Assembly: GCA_000750105.3 (NCBI GenBank)
Contig: JPHH03000020.1
Location: forward strand, 372,001-436,000
Direction of reading: 5' to 3'
Source of the DNA: Tolypocladium sp. Sup5 PDA-1
Lineage: Eukaryota > Ascomycota > Sordariomycetes > Hypocreales > Ophiocordycipitaceae
DNA length: 64,000 bases
The first letter of the stretch is position 1, and each line of letters begins with the position of its first letter. Below the pieces are notes generated by a model. That model did no database searches, was not told the origin of the DNA, and saw only the letters and a list, made by a program, of their open reading frames with translations. Made by a program: the position numbers and the translations under genes. This document shows positions 19,421 to 31,483 of the stretch, piece after piece.

Positions 19421-20774
19421 TCGCAATCTTCCCTCTGTTTGAGCCGACCGGGAGGGGCGTTCCAGAGTGCATAGCGCCAGAGGTCTTGTTGACTGTCATA
19501 TCGACGGCGGGAATTGGTAGAGACGGCAGGTTGATGGACCGATGCGTATGTGTTGATCTCTCCAACAAAGCGTCCTGTACACGGCGTGCGTCCTCGGGGG
19601 GTTAATTCACAATCTGGTAACGGACCTCGAGCCAAGGAACGGAGAAAACCACCGCTGGACTACTTGGCAGCGATACGACGCGATGCGGCCCCTACTTACT
19701 AGTACGGTCAGTTCTTGATTTAGGTTATACGCTTGAGGCGTTACGACTCGCTTCGACACGGCACATCGTCACACAAGCTCCTCATTGGAGACCGTTCCGA
19801 CGATAGCGGCGTGTTTGATTGGAGGGCGTTGCGACTCTAGTGTTTTTGGAGGACAGTACCCCAGATTCTCCCAGATTCTCCCATCCTTCTCCACCGCATC
19901 GTGAGAAGAGCCTGTGGGGTAGGCTTGGCGGTTACACAGTTGGCGTTCATGCATTGCCCGTCAGCTTGACATGTAAAAGCAAAGTACAAGATGCTTTTGG
20001 AGGTCATGATAGCAGACTGTTCGCTGAACGCAGAGGCACTGCTCTTGCTGGCCCAGTATAAAACTCACGATGGAGTTTCGGGGAACATCGTCAACATGCT
20101 CATAGATGCACCAACTGGTGCTTCAAACGATCATCCTTGCCACGTTTGGTGTAACTGCGCAGGTGTCTTTCGGTTTCAGCTACCGGTACACACTCATTTT
20201 GGCAGTTGATCTTCGTGCCAGTACGTGGGCTCGATTGTCCTCTTGCAAAAGTATACCTCCTGCCAAACTCTCTAATATGGCTGGCCGTAAAAGACCGGAG
20301 CGACGACAGCTTGAAGGTTCTGGTCAAAACACAGGTAAGTGAGCAGGCCACATTTTCCGTCGAGATCCATGGTGACGGACGACTGCTCTGAATGCATCAC
20401 GGGGTCGGCTCAGGGCCGGCGCGCTTACACCCTGTGGCTCCGAGTCCGGCGCTGGCAATGATTCCGCCGGCATTACGACAAATTCGTACTGACTCCTAAT
20501 AACAAGGTTTACACGGTTTCGAGCTCTTGGAGCAAAATGCAAACGATACAGGGGCTTCACAAGTTGTTCCAGTATCATTCCGCCGTGCATCACGCTGCTG
20601 AGTCCAATCGAAGCGACAGAATGTATGGAGTATATTCGAGCAGACTCAACCACAAGGTTGTGGACCAGTGTCCAATAGTGCTATGTACAAAACCGTTACA
20701 TGAATATGTATAGTGAAAAAAAATGACAGTATTTGAAGAGACTGTCAGTCCCTGTGGTGCGATGGACGCTTCGC
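19421..20774. other. Gene-free interval between the PhyH remnant and chitinase
   Basis: No convincing gene is seen in either strand. A short open frame at 20106-20342 starts with a hydrophobic stretch but has no recognisable family. A small direct repeat CCCAGATTCT lies twice near 19860-19880. Confidence 0.45.
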
Positions 20775-21782
20775 TTAGCAGGCGGAGCCAGTCGTCAAGA
20801 TGCGCTTCGCTTCCTGAGCGTAGGTGCATCCGTTGTTGACGTTGGCATCGGAGAATCCGGCAGCCCACATCATGATGCCACCAAAGGCACCGTCGCTGGT
20901 GTACTGGCTCGTGAGCGACGCCAGGGCGCTGGGCTCGAGGTAGTACTTGGAGCCGCTCTGAGTCCCGGTCGCGCCAAGCGGAGACGCCGGCACGCCGATG
21001 AAGATCTTGGCATTGGCAGACGGCGTGTTGGCGATGTTCTGCTTCCAGTCGCCGAAGTTGATGGTACCGTCGAGGGAGCAGCCGGGGTTGTTGTAGAACT
21101 GCACAAAGAGGTAGTCAAACTGCGCGGCGGTGATGATCTCGTTCATGTTGGGCTCCGGGATGGGGCACTGAGGGGCGCCGGTGATGTAGTAGGTGTTGGC
21201 CGAGTCCGAGGCGAAGTTGGACCGAAGCTTCGCAATCATGTACTGGTAGTACTGGTTTCCGCTGTTGGATTCGATGTCAAAGTCCCAGCCGTTGACAAAG
21301 GTTTGGCCGAACGGTCGAGGCACGCTGCCGGCGGCACCGTTGCCATAGGCGTCCCACAGGTTCTGGCCGATAGTCTCCGCTTCTTGCTGCGACGTAAGGG
21401 CGTATGATCCGGACGCGCCGCCGAGAGACAAGATGACCTTGACGCCGTTGGACTTGCAGGTGTCGATGGCCTTGGCGAGGTCGTCGCACCCCTGGCCCTG
21501 GCCGGTGGTGGAGATGGAGCACGACTGTCCGATGGTCCCGGACGGAACGGTGACGCCGTTGCCGTACTGGTAGAGGAAGGACAGCACAATGACGTCGACA
21601 CCAGATTCAGACGTGCAGTACGTGGACAAGTCGTTGTTCTCAACGACGTTGCCACCGTTCTGGCCCCAGTAGACGACGTTCTGGCCTCCAGTAGTTCCGC
21701 GAGGCATGGCCTTGGAGGGAGCAGCCAGGGCGGCCGTGGCCATGAGGCCGAGGCCAGCGAGAGAGGCGACAGCGGTATACAT
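20775..21782 (-). CDS. Secreted class III chitinase, glycoside hydrolase family 18
   Basis: This single-exon gene encodes 335 aa. A signal peptide (first ~20 residues, MATAALAAP cleavage region) precedes a short basic propeptide-like KAMPRGT. The catalytic domain begins QNVVYWGQNGGN and holds VKVILSLGGASGSYAL (the SxGG motif) and GWDFDIES with D167, D169 and catalytic acid E171. It also has FDYLFVQFYNNPGC and GGIMMWAAGFSDAN near the C terminus. This is the plant/fungal class III (hevamine-like) type that retains configuration through substrate-assisted catalysis. It lacks a chitin-binding or Ser/Thr-rich extension and a GPI signal, so it should be free extracellular enzyme. Roles could be wall remodelling, nutrition or attack on other fungi or arthropods; the sequence does not decide. 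A 20-bp triple repeat lies upstream. Confidence 0.93.
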   Translation of the reverse strand: MYTAVASLAGLGLMATAALAAPSKAMPRGTTGGQNVVYWGQNGGNVVENNDLSTYCTSESGVDVIVLSFLYQYGNGVTVPSGTIGQSCSISTTGQGQGCDDLAKAIDTCKSNGVKVILSLGGASGSYALTSQQEAETIGQNLWDAYGNGAAGSVPRPFGQTFVNGWDFDIESNSGNQYYQYMIAKLRSNFASDSANTYYITGAPQCPIPEPNMNEIITAAQFDYLFVQFYNNPGCSLDGTINFGDWKQNIANTPSANAKIFIGVPASPLGATGTQSGSKYYLEPSALASLTSQYTSDGAFGGIMMWAAGFSDANVNNGCTYAQEAKRILTTGSAC

Positions 21783-22040
21783 GTTGCTGTTAAGGGAGGG
21801 TTGTTCAAGAAGTTATATGTACAATGAATGAAGGGCAAGTTTGAAGCGGTTTGAGGGAATGGACAGATCCACCGGGGACCTTGGGTATGGATAAGAATGA
21901 AATGTCGGCGAGATCGCTAAAGAACCGAGGGGGACGAGATGGGACGGAAGACAGGGGACTCCCATACTTATAGCTTTGGCGCCTTTGTCAGCGCTGCCTT
22001 TGTAGCCGAACATCTTTGTAGCTCCTGGGGCGTAATGACT

Positions 22041-22100
22041 CGAAAGGGTGTCGGTTTGCCATGAAGGGTGTCGGCTTGCCCTGAAGGGTGTCGGTTTGCC
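22041..22100. repeat. Three perfect-length 20-bp tandem repeats in the chitinase upstream region
   Basis: Units at 22041-22060, 22061-22080 and 22081-22100 share AAGGGTGTCGGTTTGCC, with one C/T change in the second unit and variable first two bases. They lie about 260-320 bp upstream of the chitinase ATG (which reads leftward), a normal place for an activator array. In chitinase orientation each reads GGCAAACCGACACCC. Confidence 0.85.
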
Positions 22101-25100
22101 ACGAATCGCCGCGGAGACGTGACATGAGCGCACGCACTACGTGTGATGGCTTCAGCACGCGAACAAAGCCGTATGGGGGGTGTGGATGTGTAGCAGTCGT
22201 CCCAGGAGTTGGAGGTCACAATTTTTACAAAGGGGAAAGGGATGCTAGACACCATGCTGCATTAGCGACGGGCAGCGTACGCCCCCCTGAAGGCATGAAA
22301 GCCAAACGGAACACGATGGCACGCTTCGAGCCTAGGTATTCCTCCGGATCTCGTGAGCCGAACGCTGCAAAGCATATAATACGAGCGGCAGCTTGTCGTC
22401 GCTGCCCCTGGAACAATAGAGCCAGGTCAGGGGATCGTGAGGGCGGCGGCGAACCAGCAGCCCAGGGCGGCGAACCACTTACAAGACGGGCGCTTTCAGC
22501 GCGCGCGCCTATTGTAAGGAAAATTCATCAGCTTCATTGATTCGGCGGCTCATTGGCCAGCCACGTTGGCCGTCGTCTTCAGCGCATCGGCATTAGTGAC
22601 CCGAGTGTGTGCGACAAACACTCCTCATTGGCGGGCTTGTAAGTGGCAGCGTGTGCCAGCGTCCCAAACCCAGTTGCCCGTTTGGGCAGTGTGCCGGCGA
22701 GCAACGGGCCAACCACCACGGGCATCACACGCGGGCATCGCAAAGGGGTAGTGATCCTCGCGTCCAGTGGGAGCGCGCCGAGGCAGCCAGGCGGGTCAGG
22801 GGCATGCACGTCAGCCTGTTAAAGACAGATGGCCATGTGCTGGCACATCACATTGATGACTCGGTCGCATCGCCTTTTCTCATTGATGACTCGAGCCTCA
22901 GTTGAAGCCTCACGACTCAATCCCAAAGTCAAACGCCTTCAACCCCTGCATCCGCATGTCAACTCCGTTTAATCGCGCATCGCAGGTCCCAACGGCCCTG
23001 GATAAAAGGAATCAACTTCCTCGCTCAATTACAAGTCAAGGGTCTTTACATGTCAATTGGAACCCTCGTTGCATGTTCTGTGCTGACCTTGTCCGCGACT
23101 GTCTGCCAGGGGTCAAGTCCTCAACTGGCCGCGGGGCGTTTGTTCGATCGGAGAAGCCAAGAGATCGGCAAAAAGACAAGAAATTGTTCTGTGCTACCAG
23201 GGACGTCGTTTGTCGCGAATCACCCGAGTTTTGACAAAACTTGCTCATCTACGAACAGTGCCGGCTCTGAATCGCAACCATCGCAACAGCAAGTTTGGTT
23301 GCGACTACTGGTGCTAGTCAGGGGCTTCCCTCCTCCACGCCCTAGCGCTGTCAAACTAGTTTAAATGCGGGGAATTAAAGTAACCAACCATCGGCCAGAT
23401 GAGGAACCTGGAAAAGTCAAACGGCTATCTCGGCCGGTTCCCCCATCGTCACTGCTGTTCGCAGCCCCCACTGACGGGCCCCCATCGCGTCAAGTCGGTC
23501 GTCCCCTGATATCTCCGCGTGCTGTACGGAACTAATCCGTCGAGATCGGCCAAACGGCCGACTGGGGGATGGTCGAGCAGTCCGTACGGACAGTAATCTC
23601 TCAAGGCCCGGCTTGTATGTCAGGCCCTGTTCCCAAAAGCAATCCGACCCATCCTAGTGAAGCCCCGTGCTTACCACTTTTAGATGGTTGCAATACAAGA
23701 TCCATGGTCCCGTGGCATTGTTGACGGGTCTCGGGGCTTCTCTTGTTGCAACTCGCCTCCGCACTGTTCTGGCGGTGTGCCGAGCGTTCCGATTACAACT
23801 AGAGGCTCTCTGTCTGCAATTAAATATGAGTTGGAGCAGGATCAAAAAACTGAAGCCGGATTTGTCAGGGTCGCAAAGAGACGGTCCCTGTAACATACCT
23901 CCACTGGATCAAGGTGACATGACATGGTAAGCACCGGCAAGTTCAGGCAATAACCAGGATCTCGTCTTGGTATGCATGGCACGATGTGGTACCATTCAGT
24001 GATGTGTCCCTCGAATTCACCTTATGATACTCGTCCTTACGTCAACCCCTGGACTCGGCGATAAGTTCCTTCAATTGCGACGGTCTATAAAGCCGTCAGC
24101 GGCGTCGACGCCTACCATTCTAGGAACCGTCCGAAGAGCAGACGGTTCAGAAAAACATATGCCTATCGTTCTCTCTGTCTTCTCCTGGGTCATGCTGCAT
24201 ATACAAATGCGAAGCTGCTCAAGCAACTTGAGAGACCGACTCACAGTCAAAGAGATATTAAAAAAGCGACATCAATAAAGGTTATGTCTAGAGAACCGGA
24301 CAGAGTTGAGAGCCAAGGGCTTCTTCCACTTTATATTGGGAAGGGCCAGCTTGCTGGCTGCCACATTTAAATTATCAGCCATGAATGCATTATCTTTAAA
24401 CTTACTCAGCTCAATCAGTGTTGCAGTAAAGGACGCCGACAGTATCGGATATATTCCATACCCCTATTCCATGCATTTGAAAGCCGAATGATCCGAGGCT
24501 GAGCCCGTAGGCCATCTGCCGAATTTCCGCTCTTGTTACTGCGAATGTTCTCCTATTTCCATCTTCATGGCCCTTTCATCTGCGGGGAACCTTTGCTCCG
24601 GAACGAATTCGGAGACCTTATCTTGGCGGAGCAACAGATGATCTGAAGATCTCCCGCGGGTGCATGTCGAGACCCCACTACCCCAGACGTCAAGGCAAGC
24701 GCAAGGTCCAGTTCGTTGGATCCGTTTACTCGTCCAACGGTGTTTTAGTGCATTCATGCAATCTGTCAAGGCATGCGTGTCAAGGAGACGCCGAGACATG
24801 TCCGGCAGTTTGTCCTCTACAAATTAACCCTGTGGTTGGGCAGACGGGCTGCATTGCAATCCCGGTGCGATAGAGGGCGGTCACGCAACAAGGAGATTAC
24901 AATTCTCAGCTGCATTTCTACTGGCGTTGGACTGAGAGGTTGTTCAAGGTACTTCGGACACTCTTCGCTGCAGCATCCCCGGGGTTCGCTCTTTGATCGG
25001 GATGTGTGATGTAGCCCCAACTCTCCATCCCGGCACCGTTGTAGCCGCATGCCTTGAGAGCACAGCCTTAATCCCACTCACATCATAGATAGGATGCAAT

Positions 25101-25540
25101 AATGTCTTCTACAATTGCCGAGTGTGCTTTCACGCACCGAGCACGGACGGCAACCTGCTTCGTCCTACCAGCAGCAGGCAGCGGTCGACATTGGCCCGGA
25201 ATTAGCGACATCTACACTGAAGTGAGATATGAATCAGTAAATATAAGAAAGCTTTAGCGGTCTTATTTTGGATGCACGTATTCCCGCAAGCCATGTGCGT
25301 TTCGCTCTATGCGAGTCGTTCTCAAAGAAGCCTCGGCTTACACGGACCCAGTTGACGTCACGACTTTCCATCGCGTGTCTCAACGTGCCAGCGCCGAAGC
25401 TTGCATCGTCTCTGATACAAATTTCTCCAAGAACTATCCCATAGAGATATACTCACGGGTGGCTCGGCAACTAAGCGGGTGCCTGGATCCATGAATCATG
25501 AGGATGATCAATCTTCTGTGAAGCATGTGCAAGACCTAGA
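22101..25540. other. Long gene-poor region between chitinase and oxalate decarboxylase
   Basis: About 3.4 kb has no reading frame that I can tie to a protein family on either strand, and no transposon, tRNA or rRNA is seen. Small features: cattgatgactcg occurs twice (22851-22863, 22881-22893), giving two TGACTC Gcn4/AP-1-like cores. A symmetric GTCCGTACGGAC lies near 23580-23591, and a GGCCAAACGGCC inverted repeat near 23548-23560. The region could hold unrecognised non-coding transcripts or relics; nothing shows it directly. Confidence 0.5.
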
Positions 25541-25547
25541 TATAAAT
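25541..25547 (+). promoter_or_regulatory. TATA box of the oxalate decarboxylase gene
   Basis: TATAAAT at 25541-25547 lies about 100 bp before the ATG at 25646, in AT-rich upstream sequence. The placement is typical for a strongly regulated fungal secreted-protein gene. Confidence 0.55.
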
Positions 25548-25645
25548 TGACCATCCAGTCACCTTCCTTTGCCGCATTCTGCAAAGCATCTCTTTCTATC
25601 GATCTTCTCGCTATGCATACGCATTGACACTTTTACGTTGACAAG

Positions 25646-27194
25646 ATGCATCTCAAAATATCCACCAGTGTAGCTGGACTGCTGGCAACAATGCTCGTCG
25701 CCGCGGCACCGCAGTGAGTTCTCATCCGAGACACACGGACCTCGGCTGGAGATTTGTGTCTAATTCGTCCACAGAATGAGGTACGGCGAGAATACTGGTC
25801 CTGTCGGGGGCGTCATTCCTCCCGTTCCAACTGTCACGGCTCCGGTTGGCAGCCTCTACGGAGGGATTGACCTCCAGGGCGGCAACGCAAAGCTTCCAGA
25901 CATCGACTCGGGCGACGCCGAAGTCAAGGATCCTCAGCTGGTCAACGGCCAGGGCGCAGACGCCGACCTCGGCCTGTACCTCGACTTCAACAGCGTCGAG
26001 AAACCAGAGCCCTACCGTGGGGACTACGGCGAAGGCGACTCCGGCCCGCGAACGTTCGCGTACGAGAAGCTCAACCCGGACCTCTTCGCCCCTCCGGCAA
26101 CCGACTCCGGGTCCGTCCCCAACGCAATGTGGCCGCTGGGGCTCTCGCACAACCGCCCGGGATACAAAGGCAAGTCTGGCTGGGCCCGGCAGCAGAACAC
26201 GGCCGTGCTGCCGAACGCGAAGCAGATGGCTGGCGTGGACATGAAGCTGGCACCGAACGCCTACCGCGAGCTGCACTGGCACACCGCGGGCGAATGGGCT
26301 CTGATCCTCAAGGGCTGCGTCCGGGTGGCTGCAATCGACGACGAGAGCCGGTCCTTTACGGACGATTTGTGCGAGGGCGATGTCTGGTTCTTCCCTCCCG
26401 GAATCCCCCACTCGATCCAGGCCTTTGACAAGGGCGTCGAGTTTTTCCTCGTCTTTGACCAGGGCGACTTTGACGAGAACGGCACCTTTCTCATCTCCGA
26501 GATGTTTGCCCGCACGCCTCGCGAGGTCCTCTCCAAAAACTTCCGCTCCGACGTCGACTCCTTCAAGGACCTGCCCAAGGACGAGCTCTACATCTTCAAC
26601 GGCACCAAACAGCCCCACGATATCCAGCAGCAAAACACGACCGCCCTCGGCGGCTTCCGCTCCGGCAACAGCTCCTACACGTACCACTGGTCGCAGCAAA
26701 TGGCGTACGAGGTGCCCGGCGGGTCCGTCAAGATCCTCGACCCGGCCACGTTCCCCGTCGCCTCCATGTTCTCGGCCGCCCTGGTGACTGTCCAGCCCGG
26801 CGCCATGCGCGAGATGCACTGGCACACGACGTCGGACGAGTGGGACTACTTCCTGCAGGGCTCCGCGCGCGCGACCATCTACGCGGCGCCCCGGGCCGGG
26901 CGCACCTTTGACTTTACCGCCGGCGACGTAGGATACATCTCCCAGGCCGCCGCGCACTACGTCGAGAACACGGGCACGGAGGGCTTGATCTTCCTGGAGG
27001 TGCTGCAGGCGCCCAGGTTCTCTGACGTTTCCGTCGCGCAGTGGCTTGCCCTCACGCCGAAGCAGACCATCGTTGACCACCTGCATCTGCCTGACGAGCT
27101 TCTCGATGGTCTGCCCAAGGAGAAGACGATTCTCAAGACTGGCAACGCCAACCTGACTGCCCTGGCAGGCGGTGGGAAGGCGTACCAAGCCTAG
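25646..27194 (+). CDS. Secreted oxalate decarboxylase (bicupin)
   Basis: Exon 1 (25646-25713) encodes a signal peptide and ends at a GTGAGT donor; exon 2 (25775-27194) completes 495 aa in frame. Both cupin domains keep the manganese ligands: ELHWHTAGEW with H190, H192 and E196 plus H235 in PPGIPHSIQ, and EMHWHTTSDEW with H371, H373 and E378 plus H417 in AAAHYVEN. The loop DENGTF at 256-261 aligns with the SENST lid of bacterial OxdC, retaining the Glu-Asn pair linked to decarboxylase rather than oxidase chemistry. The enzyme would convert oxalate to formate and CO2 outside the cell, relieving acid stress or degrading host or self-made oxalate. It is convergent with the Hsp70-like gene, 156 bp away. 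The long antisense frame opposite is a GC-rich shadow. Confidence 0.92.
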
Positions 27195-27350
27195 TGTTCT
27201 TGCAGTTGGGCCCCTCATCATGGAGGATCGTGAAACTCACTTCTAGTTTGTCGTATGCAGCGCCCATAAAGAATACAAGATGTGAGCAGAGTTATGTTAC
27301 ATCTCCGCACAAACAAATCCGGCATACACGGCATGATACGGTCCAACTCG

Positions 27351-29675
27351 TCAATTGTACTTCGCATCCACTGAGCCCATGGCTTTTCCGTCCATCTCAA
27401 GAGAAAACTTCATAAGCGCAGACTCCAAAGTAATGACCAAGTCGTAGTAGACGTCAAAGCTAGGTTGATCCCAGGTTAGCACGGCCACTTGTGCTCTGTT
27501 TTAGGCTATACATACTATGGTTTGCCGTTTTTGTCTGCGAGGCGTCATTTCAGTATTAGCTCCCTCCTTACGTCCAGATTACCACGCTCACCTTTTTGGT
27601 TGATGAATTTGTACTCTGGCACTCCCGAAATATCAGCAGTCAAGAAACAATTGACGTTGATTTTCTCGCCTTTCGAACGGTGAACCGGCGCCACTCTTGA
27701 GTCGGGAAGATGTTCACACTTGTCTTCGCATTCGTAGAGTGTAGATCGGAAGATGAGTTTTTTGGAATCATAACCCTCGTCGATACTTCTGAAGAATGGA
27801 AATTTGATCTTCTGATCTCTGAGAAGGTCATCTCCGATGCGAATATACCAGCGCATCTGGTCACCCGTGTGTTAGACCATGACTCTATCCAACATAGCTG
27901 ATGAAGCTACTTACCCGCTGTGCTCTGAGAGTCCCGTCCCGCCTGCGAGAGGTGGGCTGCCCTTCGTCTATCGACTGGTCATAGTCACACCAGGATTCGA
28001 CCCCGTAGTGTCGAGTGGACGAAGTGCTGGTAACAATTGACTCACCCGGCAGCCTGGATAGCACTGCACCCCTATTGTGTTCCGCTGGGTTAACCATCTA
28101 ATTTTGTGAGGCGAGGGACGTTAGCCTACTTAGCGATGGCAGCCCAATTTTCATTTGGCTGAAGGACTTGAATATCCAGGAAGTGCTTTTGAACTCGGGC
28201 TTTCAAATATTGACTGCAGCCAAAGTCCCCGACAAGGAAAATACCCTGTGACTTATTAGAACGCATTCATGCTAACCTCAGGAGCTTGGCATACTGAGAT
28301 CCCTTTTTCACGGCGTTTAAGCCTAACGGATTGGACCTGATGCTCGACGAGCCTCAGAATGTCATCAACGAGGGGGTCGAAAATGGCCCTCAGGTCATCG
28401 CTGGGCAATCATTAGCATGGCATTGGTTTAGAGCTCAAAGTGAGGTTCAAGTACCATGTCAATCTCATTGAATTTGATTCCAGTCCATTTTCAGGGTCAT
28501 CCTCTAGGTTCGCCATTGGAAAATTGACGAAGTATTCCTCGTCCTGCTTTCCTCTGAAGCTGATTTTTATGTGCTCGTCAAACTGCTTTTCGCCAAGGTA
28601 GAAAGCTTTGCTGTTTTTCAGGGCAAGCCATTGCTCGTCGCCAACGACGTGGCAGACTTTCGCAGCAAACCGTTGGCTAAGTCCCAGGAATCTAGCCATC
28701 CCGCCTTGAACACGATGAGCGCTTGATCTGTGTAAAAGAGTAATATGGGGCATACCTGTTCCAGGGACGAGCTCCTTCACTTGCAGCCTAGGAAGAACGG
28801 ACTCAACCTCATAAGATACCAAGTCCACGATGGCACCACCAGCATCACAGATGATGAACGCGTCATTCATCGAAAAGCACAAACCAAGATGTTTTGCACA
28901 GTACAGCGCAGCAGCTTCTGGCTCCTTGATTATTGTGACTGGAGAGATTCCAGCAATCTCGGCAGCCTTGGGAATGTTCAGAGTCAGTAGGTCAGCGTCA
29001 GCGGTGTGCGATGTGCATAGTAACATACTCGTAGAGTAGCGTTTTTGGCGGCGTCGGACCAGACTGCCGGGACTAGCTGCTGTTCAGTCAAAAGCGATAG
29101 AGCACTCTGTTTGTGTAGTCTCACCAGACAGAACATATTCCTTCCGACATAAAGCGACGTACTCCTTTGGAACTATTTGCGATATCTCTGCCAGGGCATG
29201 TTGGTAAACCGCGCCGATATAGTCTGCAGCAACCTCAACTGGTGGCTTTGGTAATGCCTTCGGGTCCCTCTCGATATTGGTTGACGGGAGGTACATGGGC
29301 CTTTCTTGCGTCGGATTTAAAAGCAGCTTGATGCCCACGATCGTGTCCCTGTCTCGCATTACAGATGCGCCCCATTCAAATGTCGTAGGATCCTCCTTGC
29401 CATAACGAATGAGTGTAGGGACCTTTGGCGCGGATCGGCCTCCTGCTCCTGCGCCAGTATCAACATCTCATTACTTGGAACAGTACCATATGTGTTGACT
29501 TACCTGGCCAATTCTCCACGACATGAAATATGGGATCCCGCTGGTTTGCAAAACAGTATGAAACAACAGAATAAGTGGTCCCGAAGTCCAAAGCTATGAT
29601 CAGCTTCTCGTCCCAACTGGGACCCAATGCGCCGTCGGTCTTCATCTCTCTGAAAGCCGCAGAGAGCTCATCCAT
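27351..29675 (-). CDS. Hsp70-like ATPase, divergent fungal type, 11 exons
   Basis: Eleven exons join in frame to 590 aa: 29504-29675, 29125-29448, 29029-29072, 28756-28966, 28455-28704, 28295-28400, 28130-28245, 27915-28071, 27592-27856, 27516-27534, 27351-27459. The actin-fold ATPase shows IIALDFGTTYSVVSY (phosphate 1), VPAVWSDAAKNATLRAAEIA, IIKEPEAAALY (connect 1) and AFIICDAGGAIVDLVSYEV (phosphate 2). It also has GIFLVGDFGCSQYL (adenosine region). The C terminus (EGYDSKKLIFRS, ESALMKFSLEMDGKAMGS) differs from the substrate-binding domain of canonical Hsp70 and lacks an EEVD end. Such proteins form large, poorly studied families in filamentous fungi. Exon 10 is only 19 nt, and each exon alone looks broken, so automatic annotation may split it. 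The role is unknown; a chaperone-like or signalling ATPase is inferred. Confidence 0.82.
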
Positions 29676-31483
29676 TGCGTCAGATGAGGTTTAGGATGGA
29701 GATGAGAACTAGCGTTCAAAGAAAAACGCAGAGCACCTCAGAAAGCCTGGCAGACGACTGGGCATGGGAAGACATTTGCGCCTTGCAGAGGCAGACTTCT
29801 CCTTTTCATTAGATTCTTGCCAAGAGCGCAGCCGGCCAGCTCGCCCCATACGAGTACCAATACAGCTCATCAGATGTAAACCCCACTTTCTGTTGGTTGT
29901 ACAAAGTACGTCCTGCGCCGGGCCTGCGGTTCTAGCTTTCTTATTGGACCTGCCTCCTACACGAAGCTGCCGTTGTCTGCAAGCTCCGCCACAACCGGGG
30001 TCGCTCTCACTGGGTCGCCAATTATTATCCCCACACCAGCATGCGTTGTGCAACTCAGGGAACGCATATAACCGCCGCGAGGTCTCCACCAGGTTTCATC
30101 GTATAGTCAATAACCAGAGCTGACTGCTTACGCCAAAATCTAGGATATACACCGTGTTCCCCCGCTGGAAAATTCCACTTCTTTTATGGTTTTGCAAAAG
30201 TAGCCCGATATTTTATCCGACGAGAGACTGTTTCGCCAATACTATCTGGTTTCTTTCCCCTCTGCCGTCGAGCAGAGTCTAGGATGGCACTGGACGACGA
30301 AGGTGACCGTACCATGCCACATGTCCAAAAAAAAAAAAAAAGCATGACTTCCGGCAAGGCCATGGCCCATAGGTGATGGTCATTTTCAGGCTCAGGAGTT
30401 GCAAGTTATGCTTCAAGCCGAGTGCCACAGACTGGCGGGTAAATAGCAAGTATACCAAGCAGGGTGGAACAACAGCTCTCTGTCGGGTCAGTTGCCATGT
30501 CAATCATCTTATCGCGCAATATCTAAGCAGTCTCATTATCATGGCAAAGAGTCGTCACGTAACGATCCCCCGCCGAAGTTCACACGTTGCAAACTCAGCT
30601 CCAGAAAGTTTAGGTGAGGATCAAGATTTGGGACTACACGATACAAGATCTCGAACAACGGCTTCGGCTGGCCGCTGACGAGGTCCAGAAATGTCAGCAA
30701 AAGGAACGTATTTAACGGTTTCACCAGCCTTCGGCAACATATCTAAGCTCTCTCACACAGCAAAATATATGCAATTGACCAACTAGGTCCCTCGTTACAG
30801 TCAGTCTTGCCGCCACAGTCGGCATCATTCTACTCTCACCTTAGTACTTGTTCTGGGAAAGATCGCCTACTCTTCACCAGAGCCAGGATATTTACGATCT
30901 TAAACCATTACACCCTCAACAACTATTATTCTGGAATTGAGGGATTAAATTACACTCCCAGACTTGAAGCGCGAAAGTTTGACAATACTGAGTTACAACT
31001 GAGCGACTTTGAACGGTTGTTAGTAGGTCGCAAAGGTACGCCATCTCGGCCCTTATCTTAGTCCTTACATATTTACTCACGGAAAGGACTTTATATAAAC
31101 GCAATGGCGGATTGGAGAATAGCAACATTGAAGTGCATCGAGGCCGCGGGGATGTACGAAGGGTTCACAACGCAGCAAGCAGAGGCCAGCGTGTAGGACA
31201 CTCATCGGCCAAGCTGCTCTTCCTAGAAGTGTCCTTCAAGAAGTTGCCGAGAGTCTTCTGTCCGGTGCATGAGAGCCACATATATGAGTTTTGTGACGCA
31301 CGGTTGTGGCCACGCTGCTGCTTTGTTCACAGACGGTCCAGGGATAAGGTCTATATTCTAACGCTACGTACATATCTCCTCGCCTTATTCACCAAACAGT
31401 CTGGTTCTCAGCACCGATTTCCACTACTCCTCGCTGCGAATCTCCGCTGCGCGCGCAGATGAGCCTCCGCCTCACTCTGGCTA
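29676..31483. other. Gene-free interval with a poly-A tract
   Basis: No recognisable gene is seen in 1.8 kb. A 15-18 nt A-run lies near 30327-30343. The AT-rich part around 30700-31100 has many stops. It likely includes the Hsp70-like promoter at its left end. Confidence 0.45.

Noticed and set aside
18793..19635. A 280-codon minus-strand open frame across the PhyH relic
   Set aside because: Only its last ~20 residues are in the true dioxygenase frame; the rest is out of frame, so it is not a genuine protein.
20106..20342. Short plus-strand frame beginning with a hydrophobic leader
   Set aside because: It could be a signal peptide exon, but no downstream exon or family match could be seen.
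25722..27221. A 499-codon minus-strand open frame opposite the oxalate decarboxylase gene
   Set aside because: It is an antisense shadow of high-GC coding sequence; composition is Val/Gly/Arg-rich, no domain, and the plus strand encodes a complete bicupin.
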